A stretch of DNA of 36,612 bases from Planctomycetales bacterium 71-10 (GCA_001898385.1 MKTT01000148.1:1-36612), one strand, 5' to 3'. Positions 1 to 9,174 are shown, numbered from the stretch's first letter. Notes: generated from the letters alone by a model not told the origin. Numbers and translations are program-made.

Positions 1-95
1 AAGGGGAGAAGGATGCTCGGCGTCGGCCCGTCCGGATATCGCGCGGCCGGCATGTCCGCCGCGCCTCCCACGGCCCTCACCCGACGCTGCTCTGA
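1..95. repeat. Partial copy of the dispersed palindromic repeat element, cut by the window edge
   Basis: The first bases (AAGGGGAGAAGGATGC) repeat those at 9558-9573. The following stretch up to about base 85 (GCCGGCATGTCCGCCGCGCCTCCCACGG and on, ending CCCTCACCCG) is a diverged version of 9600-9640. The right-hand palindrome is degenerate (GACGCTGCTCTGACGCC), so this copy looks decayed. It belongs to the family described at 9284-9676. From 96 to 294 I see only GC-rich sequence without a recognisable gene. Confidence 0.65.
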
Positions 96-294
96 CGCCC
101 GCGGTCGCGGCTCGCCCCGGCCCGTCCAAGGCCGTCGGCCGCGGGATCGGCCTGGACCCGGGCGTCCGGAATAGACCTTCATGAATTCAGGTCTCGGCTT
201 GCAGGATCCTTCGACTTCCGGCATGTATCCCCGCATGTGGGGCTTCGTAAGCCCGTCATCGTTCCGCGGCCCACCAGACGTGAGAGGAGGGGAT

Positions 295-885
295 ATGAGC
301 CTCGGGAAGACATCCCTGGCGGCGGTCCTGATCGGCCTGTGCGTGTCGGCGACGGCCGACGACTCGGCGGTGACCGTCGGCAGCACCAGCTACTCCACGT
401 CGATCGCGGTCCGGTCGGGCGACAAGCCGATGCGGCTCAAGTTGACGGGGGCCGTGATGCGGACGAAGTGGACGTTCAACGTCTACTCCATCGCGAGCTA
501 CGTGCAGGAGGGGACCGCCGTGCCGACGCCGGAGTCGCTGGCGAGGGCGGCCGTCCCGAAGAAGCTCTGCCTCACCTTCGAGCGTGCGGTCGCCAGCGCC
601 GACCTCGCCAAGTCGTTCCGCGAATCCGTCGCGATGAACCACCCGGCCCCCGCCTTCGCGGCCGAGCTGGACGCGCTGGCCGACTACTTCGACGCGCATC
701 CGGTCAGCAAGGGGAGCAGCATCTGGCTCAGCTCCGAGCCCAAGGGCGGATTCCAGTGCCAACTCCACGGCGCCCCGGCCGTGACCATCCCGAACGACGC
801 CTTCGCGCGGGCGGTCTGGGAAGTCTACCTCGGCCCGAAGAACCTGGGCTCCGCCATCAAGACCGGCCTCACCTCCCGCCTCTGA
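295..885 (+). CDS. Secreted chalcone isomerase-like domain protein
   Basis: A 196-residue protein resembling the bacterial chalcone isomerase-like family. These are mostly periplasmic proteins of unknown function, and few are true isomerases. The start at 295 is preferred over the in-frame ATG at 181 because a strong GAGAGGAGGGG ribosome site lies just before it, and the protein then begins with a signal-peptide-like segment (MSLGKTSLAAVLIGLCVSATA, cleavage near residue 21). The core shows the family pattern: a beta segment with R-L-K-L-T-G-A-V-M-R-T-K-W, a V-Y-S-I-A-S-Y stretch, then P-K-K-L-C-L-T-F-E-R-A-V near residue 90. The C-terminal half (F-A-R-A-V-W-E-V-Y-L-G) matches the usual helix near the ligand pocket. 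The gene stands alone, with no flavonoid or fatty-acid genes nearby, so the substrate is unknown. The family call comes from pattern recognition. Confidence 0.75.
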   Translation: MSLGKTSLAAVLIGLCVSATADDSAVTVGSTSYSTSIAVRSGDKPMRLKLTGAVMRTKWTFNVYSIASYVQEGTAVPTPESLARAAVPKKLCLTFERAVASADLAKSFRESVAMNHPAPAFAAELDALADYFDAHPVSKGSSIWLSSEPKGGFQCQLHGAPAVTIPNDAFARAVWEVYLGPKNLGSAIKTGLTSRL

Positions 886-979
886 GGCGACCTCGCCCGT
901 CGCCGACGCGATCGTTCGGCCCCGGTCGTCGGCAGGCTCAGTAAGTAGATGTTACGAACGCGACGCTGCAAGGACGGGC

Positions 980-1471
980 GTGGTCTCAAAACCGGGGTCC
1001 ACTATACCGCCCGAGGAGAGCGCAAAAACTGCACAGATCGATCTAAGACGGGGATAACGCCACTTATGGGACGGACTCTTTACGTAGTAGTCTTCGGCAC
1101 ATTGGCGCGCTACAAATACCCAGGAGACGTCATCGCAATGGCTAATGAATACATCAGTAACTCAAATAACATAAATACTCGCCTTTGGATATTGTTGCGA
1201 GGCTCGCGTGCCGCTAGTATTATCATGGCAGAAAGCATGAACAGCGGAAACGTGACTACTGACACTCCGGCCGCACGCTCAAAGGCGATTGAGAATTTAG
1301 ACCTTGGGAAAACCCCTACGCTTTCCATGTAGTATGGAACCGCGAGGGCCGCTGCCGTTACGTGCGCTGATATATGAATCTTGATCGCAGTGAGTTTCAT
1401 GTTTAGTATCCCCCCCCAGTAGCCGTTTACGCCCCGGCGGGGACTGAAGTGGACCCCGATGTCGAGACCAC
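980..1471. repeat. Pair of facing 23-bp inverted repeats (IS-end-like) around an AT-richer insert
   Basis: The + strand at 980-1002 (GTGGTCTC, six variable bases, then GGGGTCCAC) recurs inverted at 1449-1471, with 20 of 23 positions identical. The right copy lies just downstream of an IS3-type transposase remnant on the - strand, where the 3' terminal repeat of such an element would sit. The left copy faces it. The roughly 440 bases between them are clearly richer in A+T than the rest of the window. I read this as two IS ends abutting foreign DNA, not as one intact element. Confidence 0.5.
1110..1400 (-). CDS. Possible small membrane protein in an AT-richer island
   Basis: An open frame of 96 residues starting MKLTAIKIHISAHVTAAALA. 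The ATG is preceded by a G-run (GGGGGGG) about ten bases upstream, which could serve as a weak ribosome site. Three stretches are hydrophobic enough for membrane segments: about residues 10-30, 43-63 (V-V-T-F-P-L-F-M-L-S-A-M-I-I-L) and 76-96 (F-M-L-F-E-L-L-M-Y-S-L-A-I-A-M). Positively charged loops (R-E-P-R-N-N-I-Q-R-R) lie between the last two. I recognise no family. The frame lies wholly between the two inverted repeats at 980-1471, in sequence of lower GC than its neighbours, so transfer is likely if it is real. A chance open frame in AT-rich DNA remains quite possible. Confidence 0.35.
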   Translation of the reverse strand: MKLTAIKIHISAHVTAAALAVPYYMESVGVFPRSKFSIAFERAAGVSVVTFPLFMLSAMIILAAREPRNNIQRRVFMLFELLMYSLAIAMTSPGYL

Positions 1472-1483
1472 TCGGCCTCGATT

Positions 1484-1600
1484 TTAAGTTATGGTCGGAG
1501 GCGTCTCCTTCCCTCGCGTGCTGACGGGCCTGCGGTCGTGGTAGACCTCGGCGGGGGTGCAATAAGCCAGGTTATGAGGCGGCCTCCACTCGTCGAGACC
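1484..1600 (-). pseudogene. Remnant of an IS3-family transposase (OrfB C-terminus)
   Basis: The translation of this stretch contains E-W-R-P-P-H-N-L-A-Y-C-T-P-A-E-V-Y. This resembles the conserved end of IS3-family integrase-type transposases (R-P-H-S-x-L-G-Y-x-T-P-A-E-x), and about 20 residues follow before the stop. The DDE core and everything upstream are missing, because sequence beyond about 1600 has no transposase similarity. It is a dead fragment. The terminal repeat-like sequence at 1445-1471 follows it at the distance expected for the element's 3' end. The rest of the 1600-1689 interval shows nothing recognisable. Confidence 0.6.
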
Positions 1601-1689
1601 TCTCGACCCCGGGTCGGTGCATTCGCGCACTTGGAGTCGCCGCCGGCCCGGCCAAGTCGGGCCGGCGACGCCCTCGGCCGGCCGGCCGA

Positions 1690-4600
1690 TCAATCGTCGT
1701 CCGGCTCCATGTCTTCCATCGCGTCCATGCCGGCGCCGACGGCCACGGCGAGTCGTGCCGGGGCCTGCGAGGCGGCCTCGGGACGGGCGGTGGCGCCGCG
1801 GGCGCCGAGGACGCGGACGTTCCCCTGGCCGACGACGGAGCCCATCTCCGAGACCATCCGGTCGTCGTACCGCACCTTCAGCGAGGCCCCCGCGCGGTAG
1901 ATCACCCGGCGGACGTTCTCCAGGCCGAAGATTTCGAGGTACAGGTCCAGGTTCCCCGGCCGGACGCGGACGATCCGCAGCAGCCGCTCCAGGTCTTCCT
2001 GCTGCTGCACGCCCTTGCGCAGGGTGACGATCACCCCCTTGGCCAGCTCGGCCTCGGCGTTCTCGATGGGGATGAAGCGCGTGACCTCGATCTCGGCGGG
2101 GTCGCGGCTGAGGTTGATCGTCCCCTTGATGAAGCCGATGGCGTCGTCCTTGACGAGGTCGCCCATGCGGGCGTATTCCTCGGGCCAGAGCATGGCCGGG
2201 GTGGTGCCGTGGAGGTCTTCGAAGGTGAACTTGGCCATGCGGGTCAGGCCGGATCGGCTCTTCTGGACGTTGCGGACCTGAAGGCCCGTGACGAGGCCGC
2301 CCAGGATCACCTCCATCCGGTTGCCGCCCCCGCCGCCCCCGCGGAAGCCGCCGCGGCCGTTGGCCGGCGCGGCGCCGCCGTTGGCCTCCTTCAGCCGCGC
2401 CGCGGCCACGGCGATGTCGGTCGTGACGTGGGTCGCCAGGGCTTGCAGCCGGTCGGCGTGGGCGGTGAGCGGGTGGCTCGACATGTAGAAGCCCAGCGCC
2501 TTCTTCTCGCCCGAGAGCTTCTCCACGTCGGGCAGCTCGGGGACGTCGGGGAGGTTGGAGGCGACCGGACCGGCGGCGGGCGCGGCGTCGTCCTCGTCGA
2601 ACAGCCCGCGCTGGCCGCGCTTGCGGTCCTCCTGCTTGGCCTGGCCCCCCTGCATGGCGCGGGGGAGGATCGTGAGCAACTGGCTGCGGCGCGCGCCGAG
2701 GAAGTCGAACGCCCCGGCGCGGATGAGGGTCTCGGCCGCCGCGGCGGAGACGTCGCGGTTGGAGACGCGCTCGAAGAAGTCCTCCAGGCTCTTGAACGGC
2801 CCGTCCTTGGCGCGGGCCTTGATGATGGCCTCGACCGCCTTGGCGCCGACGCCCTTGATCGCCTCCAGGCCGAACTCGACCTTCCCCTCGGTGTGGACGG
2901 TGAAGGTGGCCTCGCCGCGGTTGACGTTCGGCGGCAGGACCTCAATCCCCATCCGGCGGCAGTCGTCGATGTGTTCGACGAAGAACTTGTCGCGCTCGGC
3001 CCCGCCCATCTCGGACGAGAGGACGGCGGCCATGTACTCGGTGGGGTAGTGCGACTTCAGGTAGGCCGTCTGGTAGGCCACCAGCGCGTAGGCCGTGGAG
3101 TGCGACTTGTTGAAGCCGTAGCCGCCGAAGAACTCGATCAGCTCGAAGATGCGGACCGCCTGGTCCTTCTCCAGCCCCTTGGCGACGGCCCCCTTCACGA
3201 ACTGGTCGCGGCCCTCGGCGATGATCTCGGTCTTCTTCTTCGAGATCGCCTTGATGCACGCGTACGCCTTGGACAGCTCGATGTCCCCCAGGCGGTTGAG
3301 GATCCGCATGACCTGTTCCTGGTAGACCATCACGCCGTAGGTCTCTTCCAGGACTTCCTTCAGCACCGGATGGAGGTACGACGCCTCCTTCCGCTTGTTC
3401 TTCACGTCGACGTACTCGTCGACCATGCCGCCGTTCAGCGGGCCCGGGCGGTAGAGGGCGTTGGTGGCGATGATGTCCGCGAAGCGGTCGGGCTTCATCT
3501 TCACCAGCAGGTCGCGGATGCCGGCCGATTCGAGCTGGAACACCCCCTTGGTCTCGCCGCGCTGGAGCAGCGCGAACGCCTCGGCGTCGTCGAGGTGGAG
3601 CGACCCCAGGTCGAGCTTGTCCTCCGGGTGGCGCTCGGTGATGAGCTTGACGGCCGCCTGCAACGTCGTGAGGTTGCGCAGGCCGAGGAAGTCCATCTTC
3701 AGGAGGCCGGCCTTCTCGACGTCGCCCATGTCCCACTGGGTGCAGACGACCTCTTCCTTGTCGCCGCGGCGGATGACCTGGAGCGGCACCAGCGACTCCA
3801 GCGGCTGGTCCGCGATCACCACGCCGGCGGCGTGCGTGCTGGCGTTGCGCGCCGAACCCTCCAGCCGGCGGGCGAAGTTCAGCAGCTTCTCGACCTCGGG
3901 CTCGGCGTCGGCCATGCGCTTCAGCGCCGGCTCCTCGGCGATGGCCTCGTCGAGCGTGATGTTCAGGCGGGTCGGGATCAGCTTGTTGATCTCCTCGACC
4001 TTCGCCAGCGGCATGTTCATCGCCCGGCCGACGTCCTTGATGGCGGCCTTCGCCTTCATCGTGCCGAACGTGCCGATCTGGGCCACGTTGGCGTCGCCGT
4101 ACTTGCGGCGGACGTACTCGATGACCTCGTACCGCCGGTCCTGGCAGAGGTCGATATCGATATCGGGCGCCTCCGATCGGTTCGGGTCCAGGAACCGCTC
4201 GAACAGCAGGTCGTACTTCAGCGGGCAGACGTCGCTGAGCCGCAGCGCGTACGCCACGATGGCCCCGCACGCCGAGCCCCTGGCCAGCGCGGGGATGTTG
4301 TTCTCGCGGGCGTAGCGGACGAAGTCCCAGACGATCAGGAAGTACGAGGCGAAGCCCATCCGGTTGATGATGGCCAGCTCGTGGTCCAGCCGCGCCCGGA
4401 CGTCCGCCGGGGCGGGGGACGGGTAGCGCTCGCGCAGGCCCTGCTCGCACAGCTCCCGCAGGTACTCCTCCGGCGTCTTCTCCTCGGGCGGCTTGAACGA
4501 GGGGAACTGGCGCTTGCCCAGCTCGGCGCTGGCGTAGTTCTCCTCGACCATCTCGGCGATGAGGGTCGACTGCTTCAGCGCCTCCTCGTGCCCGGCGACG

Positions 4601-5400
4601 GCCGCGTACATCTCGTCGGGCGAGCGGACGTGGAACTGGTCGGAGATCCGGGCGCCGGAGTCGTCCACGAACCGGGGCTTGTCCAGCGGCTGGTCGATCG
4701 TCTTGCCGGTGTTGATGCAGAGCAGGACGTCGTGCGCCAGGTGGTCGCCCTGCTTCAGGTAGTGGGCGTCGCTGGTGGCGACCATCGGCATGCCCAGCTT
4801 CCGCGCCATGTCGACCTGGCGCTCGCGGGCGTCGCGCTGGATCTGGAGGCCGTTGTCCTGGATCTCGATGAAGAAGTTGCCCTCGCCGAACGTCTGCTGG
4901 TACCAGATGGCCAGCTTCTCGGCCTGTTCGAAGCGGTCGTGCAGCAGGTGCTGCGAGAACTCCGACCCCACGCAGCCCGACAGGCAGATGAGCCCCTCGC
5001 TGTAGCGGGCCAGCAGCTCCTTGTCGGCGCGGGGCTTGTAGTAATAGCCCTCCTGGTACGACCGCGACGTGAGCCGCAGCAGGTTGCGGAAGCCCGTGCC
5101 GTTCTTCGCCAGCAGCGTCAGGTGGTACGCGAACTTCTCCTCGCCCGACCCGCTCGACGAGCGGTCCGTCCGCTTGCCGGGGGCGACGTAGGCCTCGATG
5201 CCGACGATCGGCTTGACGCCGGCGTACTTCGCCTCGCGCAGGAATTCCACCGCGCCGAACATGTTGCCGTGGTCGGTCACGGCGATCGCCGACATCCCGC
5301 TGGCCTTCACATGCTTGACCAGATCCGGGAGCTTGTTGGCCCCGTCCAGCAGGCTGTAATGGCTGTGGCAGTGGAGATGGCAGAACGATCGGCTCGACAT
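1690..5400 (-). CDS. dnaE: DNA polymerase III subunit alpha
   Basis: The catalytic subunit of the replicative polymerase: 1236 residues, a normal length for DnaE1. The start at 5400 is chosen because the protein then begins MSSRSFCHLHCHSHYSLLDG, which is the PHP domain opening. The PHP domain (about 1-280) keeps its metal-binding pattern: the H-rich motif at 8-14, V-T-D-H-G-N at 41-46, and T-S-D-A-H-Y at 209-214. The polymerase core carries the aspartate motif P-D-I-D-I-D at 412-417 and K-M-D-F-L-G-L-R-N further on. A helix-hairpin-helix region (G-L-E-A-I-K-G-V-G-A-K-A-V) follows, then a glycine-rich linker (G-G-F-R-G-G-G-G-G-G) and a C-terminal OB-fold (about 1010-1130). The upstream region carries an extended -10 promoter and a leader hairpin. 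No other replication gene is adjacent. Confidence 0.97.
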   Translation of the reverse strand: MSSRSFCHLHCHSHYSLLDGANKLPDLVKHVKASGMSAIAVTDHGNMFGAVEFLREAKYAGVKPIVGIEAYVAPGKRTDRSSSGSGEEKFAYHLTLLAKNGTGFRNLLRLTSRSYQEGYYYKPRADKELLARYSEGLICLSGCVGSEFSQHLLHDRFEQAEKLAIWYQQTFGEGNFFIEIQDNGLQIQRDARERQVDMARKLGMPMVATSDAHYLKQGDHLAHDVLLCINTGKTIDQPLDKPRFVDDSGARISDQFHVRSPDEMYAAVAGHEEALKQSTLIAEMVEENYASAELGKRQFPSFKPPEEKTPEEYLRELCEQGLRERYPSPAPADVRARLDHELAIINRMGFASYFLIVWDFVRYARENNIPALARGSACGAIVAYALRLSDVCPLKYDLLFERFLDPNRSEAPDIDIDLCQDRRYEVIEYVRRKYGDANVAQIGTFGTMKAKAAIKDVGRAMNMPLAKVEEINKLIPTRLNITLDEAIAEEPALKRMADAEPEVEKLLNFARRLEGSARNASTHAAGVVIADQPLESLVPLQVIRRGDKEEVVCTQWDMGDVEKAGLLKMDFLGLRNLTTLQAAVKLITERHPEDKLDLGSLHLDDAEAFALLQRGETKGVFQLESAGIRDLLVKMKPDRFADIIATNALYRPGPLNGGMVDEYVDVKNKRKEASYLHPVLKEVLEETYGVMVYQEQVMRILNRLGDIELSKAYACIKAISKKKTEIIAEGRDQFVKGAVAKGLEKDQAVRIFELIEFFGGYGFNKSHSTAYALVAYQTAYLKSHYPTEYMAAVLSSEMGGAERDKFFVEHIDDCRRMGIEVLPPNVNRGEATFTVHTEGKVEFGLEAIKGVGAKAVEAIIKARAKDGPFKSLEDFFERVSNRDVSAAAAETLIRAGAFDFLGARRSQLLTILPRAMQGGQAKQEDRKRGQRGLFDEDDAAPAAGPVASNLPDVPELPDVEKLSGEKKALGFYMSSHPLTAHADRLQALATHVTTDIAVAAARLKEANGGAAPANGRGGFRGGGGGGNRMEVILGGLVTGLQVRNVQKSRSGLTRMAKFTFEDLHGTTPAMLWPEEYARMGDLVKDDAIGFIKGTINLSRDPAEIEVTRFIPIENAEAELAKGVIVTLRKGVQQQEDLERLLRIVRVRPGNLDLYLEIFGLENVRRVIYRAGASLKVRYDDRMVSEMGSVVGQGNVRVLGARGATARPEAASQAPARLAVAVGAGMDAMEDMEPDDD

Positions 5401-5425
5401 TCCGGATTGCCCCCGTCGCGAGGAT

Positions 5426-5452
5426 GACGCCGGTTTTCCATGTACCGGCGTC
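5426..5452 (-). promoter_or_regulatory. Hairpin at the 5' end of the dnaE leader
   Basis: A perfect 9-bp inverted repeat (GACGCCGGT / ACCGGCGTC) encloses a 9-base loop. It begins about seven bases downstream of the predicted dnaE -10 element, so the transcript would start at or very near the foot of this stem. The hairpin would leave about 25 bases before the ATG. A role in message stability or translation control is possible but not shown. Confidence 0.5.
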
Positions 5453-5458
5453 CAGTCG

Positions 5459-5467
5459 AGTATATCA
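5459..5467 (-). promoter_or_regulatory. Predicted extended -10 promoter of dnaE
   Basis: Read on the - strand the sequence is TGATATACT: an extended -10 (TGn) joined to TATACT, one mismatch from TATAAT. No convincing -35 hexamer is present at the usual spacing, which is tolerated by extended -10 promoters. It lies about 58 bases upstream of the dnaE start. The remaining part of the 349-base gap up to 5749 is GC-rich and shows no gene. Confidence 0.5.
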
Positions 5468-5749
5468 CATCGGCCCGGGCCGTCGCCCCTCGGATCCCGA
5501 CGGCGAGGCGCGCGGGGGGCCGATCCGCCCAACCGCTCTAGGCGGGATCGGCGGGTTCTGGTAGAGATCCCGCCTGTCCGGCCCCGGGACCGCGGGGCGC
5601 GGGCGACACCTCGCGACGGATCGGATGAATGCCAACGGGGCGAAGGGCCGGACGTCACGTCCTTCCGGCCGGCTTCGCGCCCACGTCGGCCGGAGGGCCC
5701 GCGATCGTGCGGGCCGGGGCGCGACGAATCCGCCAAGGAGACTGGTGCG

Positions 5750-6628
5750 ATGGATCGCCGCCGCTTCGTTCCCCGGCCCGAGGGCATGGAAGGCCGGATG
5801 ATGCTCTCGACGGCGTCGCCCGGCTCCGCCGCGGCCTCGACGGCCGCCGCCTCCACGCTGACCGCGACCGCCACGGACACCAACCTGCCGATCACGATCC
5901 AGGACAAGATGACCCGGATCGACCGGCTGCCGCTCAACCTGCGGGCCACCGACCGCAACCGCGCCCTGCCGCGCGAGCTGATCGAGCCGATCCAGCAGGC
6001 GATGACCGGGTCGATCAGCTCGCTGGGCCGGGCCGACCCCCAGGCGATCGAGATGTTCAACGGCGTCCTCCGCGACGTCGTCAGCCGGCCCTCGCTCCGC
6101 GCCCAGGACGCCCAGGCCCTGAACAACGCCCTGACGAAGGTGCTGGTCTCCGCCGGGGCCTCGACGGAGGAAGTGGACACGATCGCCACGAACCTGAAGG
6201 CGCTGGCGACGACGGTCAACACGGCCCAGGCGCAGCCGGTCTTCCTGACGACGAACGACTACGCCACGGTCCTCCAGATGACCCTGATCGTCGGCCAGCC
6301 GATGCCCGCCCCGAGCCTGCCCAACCTGGCGCAGGCGTCCGGGACGCAGCCGTCCACGGGGCATTTCGTCTCCCGCACGACGCTGCCGAAGTTCGTGGGG
6401 ACGTACCAGGCCCAGGCCATCCTCCAGATCTACGACGACGCCACCGGCCAGGTCTACGGCCAGGCGCAGGCGGCGAAGAACGGCCAGTACACGATCCAGT
6501 TCGACCAGGCGCTGGACGTGGGCGCGACGTACAAGATGCGGATCCGCGCCGTCGACGAGCTGGGCCACGTCGGCCTCTCCAGCCGGCCGTTCACGGTCAA
6601 GGTCGTCCTGCCGCCGGGCCAGGGCTGA
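5750..6628 (+). CDS. Planctomycete secreted protein with C-terminal Ig-like domain, function unknown
   Basis: A 292-residue protein that starts MDRRRFVPRPEGMEGRMMLS. This matches the N-terminal motif common on planctomycete extracellular proteins (R-F-x-P-R-x-E-x-L-E-x-R-x-L-L-S), thought to be an export or sorting signal. An AAGGAG ribosome site ends nine bases before the ATG. After an Ala/Thr-rich stretch comes a mostly helical region (about 60-165) rich in Asn, Gln and Ala. From about 200 to the end the pattern (Y-Q-A-Q-A-I-L-Q-I-Y-D-D-A-T-G-Q-V, then Y-T-I-Q-F, Y-K-M-R-I-R-A-V-D-E-L-G-H-V-G-L-S-S) is that of an Ig-like beta-sandwich as found in surface and adhesion proteins. No catalytic motif is seen. 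It is divergent from dnaE and followed by a small basic protein gene. Confidence 0.8.
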   Translation: MDRRRFVPRPEGMEGRMMLSTASPGSAAASTAAASTLTATATDTNLPITIQDKMTRIDRLPLNLRATDRNRALPRELIEPIQQAMTGSISSLGRADPQAIEMFNGVLRDVVSRPSLRAQDAQALNNALTKVLVSAGASTEEVDTIATNLKALATTVNTAQAQPVFLTTNDYATVLQMTLIVGQPMPAPSLPNLAQASGTQPSTGHFVSRTTLPKFVGTYQAQAILQIYDDATGQVYGQAQAAKNGQYTIQFDQALDVGATYKMRIRAVDELGHVGLSSRPFTVKVVLPPGQG

Positions 6629-6637
6629 CGACTCGCC

Positions 6638-6667
6638 TTGCACGGCGGGCCCGGGCGCTGGCATAAT
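6638..6667 (+). promoter_or_regulatory. Predicted promoter of the small basic protein gene
   Basis: TTGCAC and CATAAT are separated by 18 bases, and the -10 is preceded by TGG (extended -10 form TGn). It sits in the 95-base gap after the secreted protein gene and would give a leader of about 50 bases before the ATG at 6724. The -35 is a poor match, the -10 a good one. If real, the small gene is transcribed independently of its upstream neighbour. Confidence 0.45.
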
Positions 6668-6723
6668 CGCCGTTCTTCGAACGGATCCGGTTCCGAAATC
6701 ATGATAGGGATGGGCAGGTCGTC

Positions 6724-6867
6724 ATGAAGGCCAAGACGAAGAACCGCAAGAGCAGCAAGTGGCGGAAGAAGGCGAACACCTCGCCGGTCGCCAAGGGCCG
6801 CCGCACCAAGTTCCACGGCGTCCGCAGCCCCCGCAAGCGCAAGCACCTGGGCGGCAAGGGCCTGTAA
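6724..6867 (+). CDS. Very basic 47-residue protein, probably nucleic-acid binding
   Basis: The frame starts MKAKTKNRKSSKWRKKANTS and ends KRKHLGGKGL. Of 47 residues, 19 are Lys or Arg, two are His, and none is Asp or Glu, so the charge is extreme. Such composition is typical of small ribosomal proteins or nucleoid-binding peptides. The sequence does not match bL34, bL35, bL36 or bTHX as I know them, so I leave it unnamed. A possible ribosome site (GGGCAGG) lies about seven bases upstream, and a good promoter precedes it, with TAA immediately after the last Leu. Lys codons are almost all AAG, consistent with a well-expressed high-GC gene. The convergent epimerase gene ends 14 bases downstream. 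Confidence 0.7.
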   Translation: MKAKTKNRKSSKWRKKANTSPVAKGRRTKFHGVRSPRKRKHLGGKGL

Positions 6868-6881
6868 GACCGGTCCCCGCC

Positions 6882-7835
6882 TCAGCCGGCCTCGACGAAC
6901 GAGGCCGCCGTGCGCCGCAGGCCCTCGGCGAAGTCGACCGAGGGCTTGTAGCCCAGCTCCTTCGCGACCAGGTCCAAGCCCGCGAGCGAGTCGCGCACGT
7001 CGCCGGCGCGCGGCGGGAGGAGTTCCGGCTCCAGGTCGGTCCCCAGGATCGCGTTCAGGGCCGCGACCAGGTCGAGCAGGCTGACGCGCCGGCCGCCGCC
7101 GACGTTCAGCGCCGCGCCCCCCAGCGGCTCCTCACGCCGCATGGCCAGCAGGTTGGCCCGGACGACGTCGTCGACGTAGGTGAAGTCCCGCGTCTGGAGG
7201 CCGTCGCCGTAGATCCTCGGCCGCTCGCCGCGCGACATGGCCTTGAGGAACAGCGAGATGACCCCGGAATACGGGCTGGACGGATCCTGCCGGGGGCCGA
7301 AGACGTTGAAGTACCGCAGGCTGACGCCGTCGAGCCCCATCGTCCGCGCGTAGACCCGGACGTAGTGCTCCCCCGCCAGCTTCCCCGCGGCGTAGGGGCT
7401 GAGCGGGTCCGGGACGATCGATTCCACCTTGGGTAGCGTCTCGGTCTCGCCGTAGGCGCTGCTGGACGCCGCGAACATCACCCGCCGCACCCCCGCTCGC
7501 CGCGCCGCCTCCAGCACGTTGAGCGTCGCCGTCGGACCGCTCTCGTGCGATTGCAACGGCTCGGCCACGGAGCGCGGCACGCTCGGCACGGCCGCCTCGT
7601 GGAAGACGTAGGCGACCCCCTGCATCGCGCGCTCGCACTCCGCGAAGTCCGAGGCGCTCGCCTCGACGAACTCGATCCGGTCGCGCACCGCGTCCAGGTT
7701 GGACGCCCGTCCCGTCGACAGGTCGTCCAGCACGCGCACGGCGTACCCCTCGGCCGCCAGGGCTTCGACCAGGTGGGACCCGATGAATCCGGCCCCTCCG
7801 GTGACGAGGACCCGTTCACGATCGGCTCGGCTCAT
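6882..7835 (-). CDS. NAD-dependent nucleotide-sugar epimerase (GalE/WbpP-type short-chain dehydrogenase)
   Basis: A 317-residue extended short-chain dehydrogenase. The Rossmann motif G-G-A-G-F-I-G is at 13-19, an acidic D-D-L-S-T-G follows at 37-42, the Ser-rich A-A-S-S-S-A-Y is at 122-128, and the catalytic Tyr148-x3-Lys152 (Y-A-A-G-K) is present. The downstream R-Y-F-N-V-F-G-P-R-Q-D-P and F-T-Y-V-D-D-V motifs match UDP-glucose/UDP-N-acetylglucosamine 4-epimerases and related enzymes, which interconvert UDP-sugars in the cytoplasm. It follows the dehydrogenase gene by 25 bases on the same strand, with a GAGGAA ribosome site. Together the pair would supply UDP-uronic or amino-uronic acid building blocks for surface polysaccharide. 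The exact substrate cannot be told from sequence alone. Confidence 0.88.
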   Translation of the reverse strand: MSRADRERVLVTGGAGFIGSHLVEALAAEGYAVRVLDDLSTGRASNLDAVRDRIEFVEASASDFAECERAMQGVAYVFHEAAVPSVPRSVAEPLQSHESGPTATLNVLEAARRAGVRRVMFAASSSAYGETETLPKVESIVPDPLSPYAAGKLAGEHYVRVYARTMGLDGVSLRYFNVFGPRQDPSSPYSGVISLFLKAMSRGERPRIYGDGLQTRDFTYVDDVVRANLLAMRREEPLGGAALNVGGGRRVSLLDLVAALNAILGTDLEPELLPPRAGDVRDSLAGLDLVAKELGYKPSVDFAEGLRRTAASFVEAG

Positions 7836-7860
7836 GCGTTCCTCGGCTCAGGGGGAGGGC

Positions 7861-9174
<1,314 letters not shown>

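Noticed and set aside
949..1332. 127-codon + strand frame in the AT-richer island
   Set aside because: No ribosome site, no hydrophobic or domain pattern, and it runs through the inverted repeat. The opposite frame is the better candidate.
2209..5427. Open frame of more than 1000 codons on the + strand opposite dnaE
   Set aside because: It is the antisense shadow of a high-GC gene. Its composition (Val, Leu, Asp, Arg, Gln repeats) has no domain pattern, while the - strand encodes a complete DnaE.
5629..6666. Second + strand frame overlapping the planctomycete secreted protein
   Set aside because: Out-of-frame Arg/Pro/Asp-rich shadow. The other frame has a ribosome site, the export motif and an Ig-like domain.
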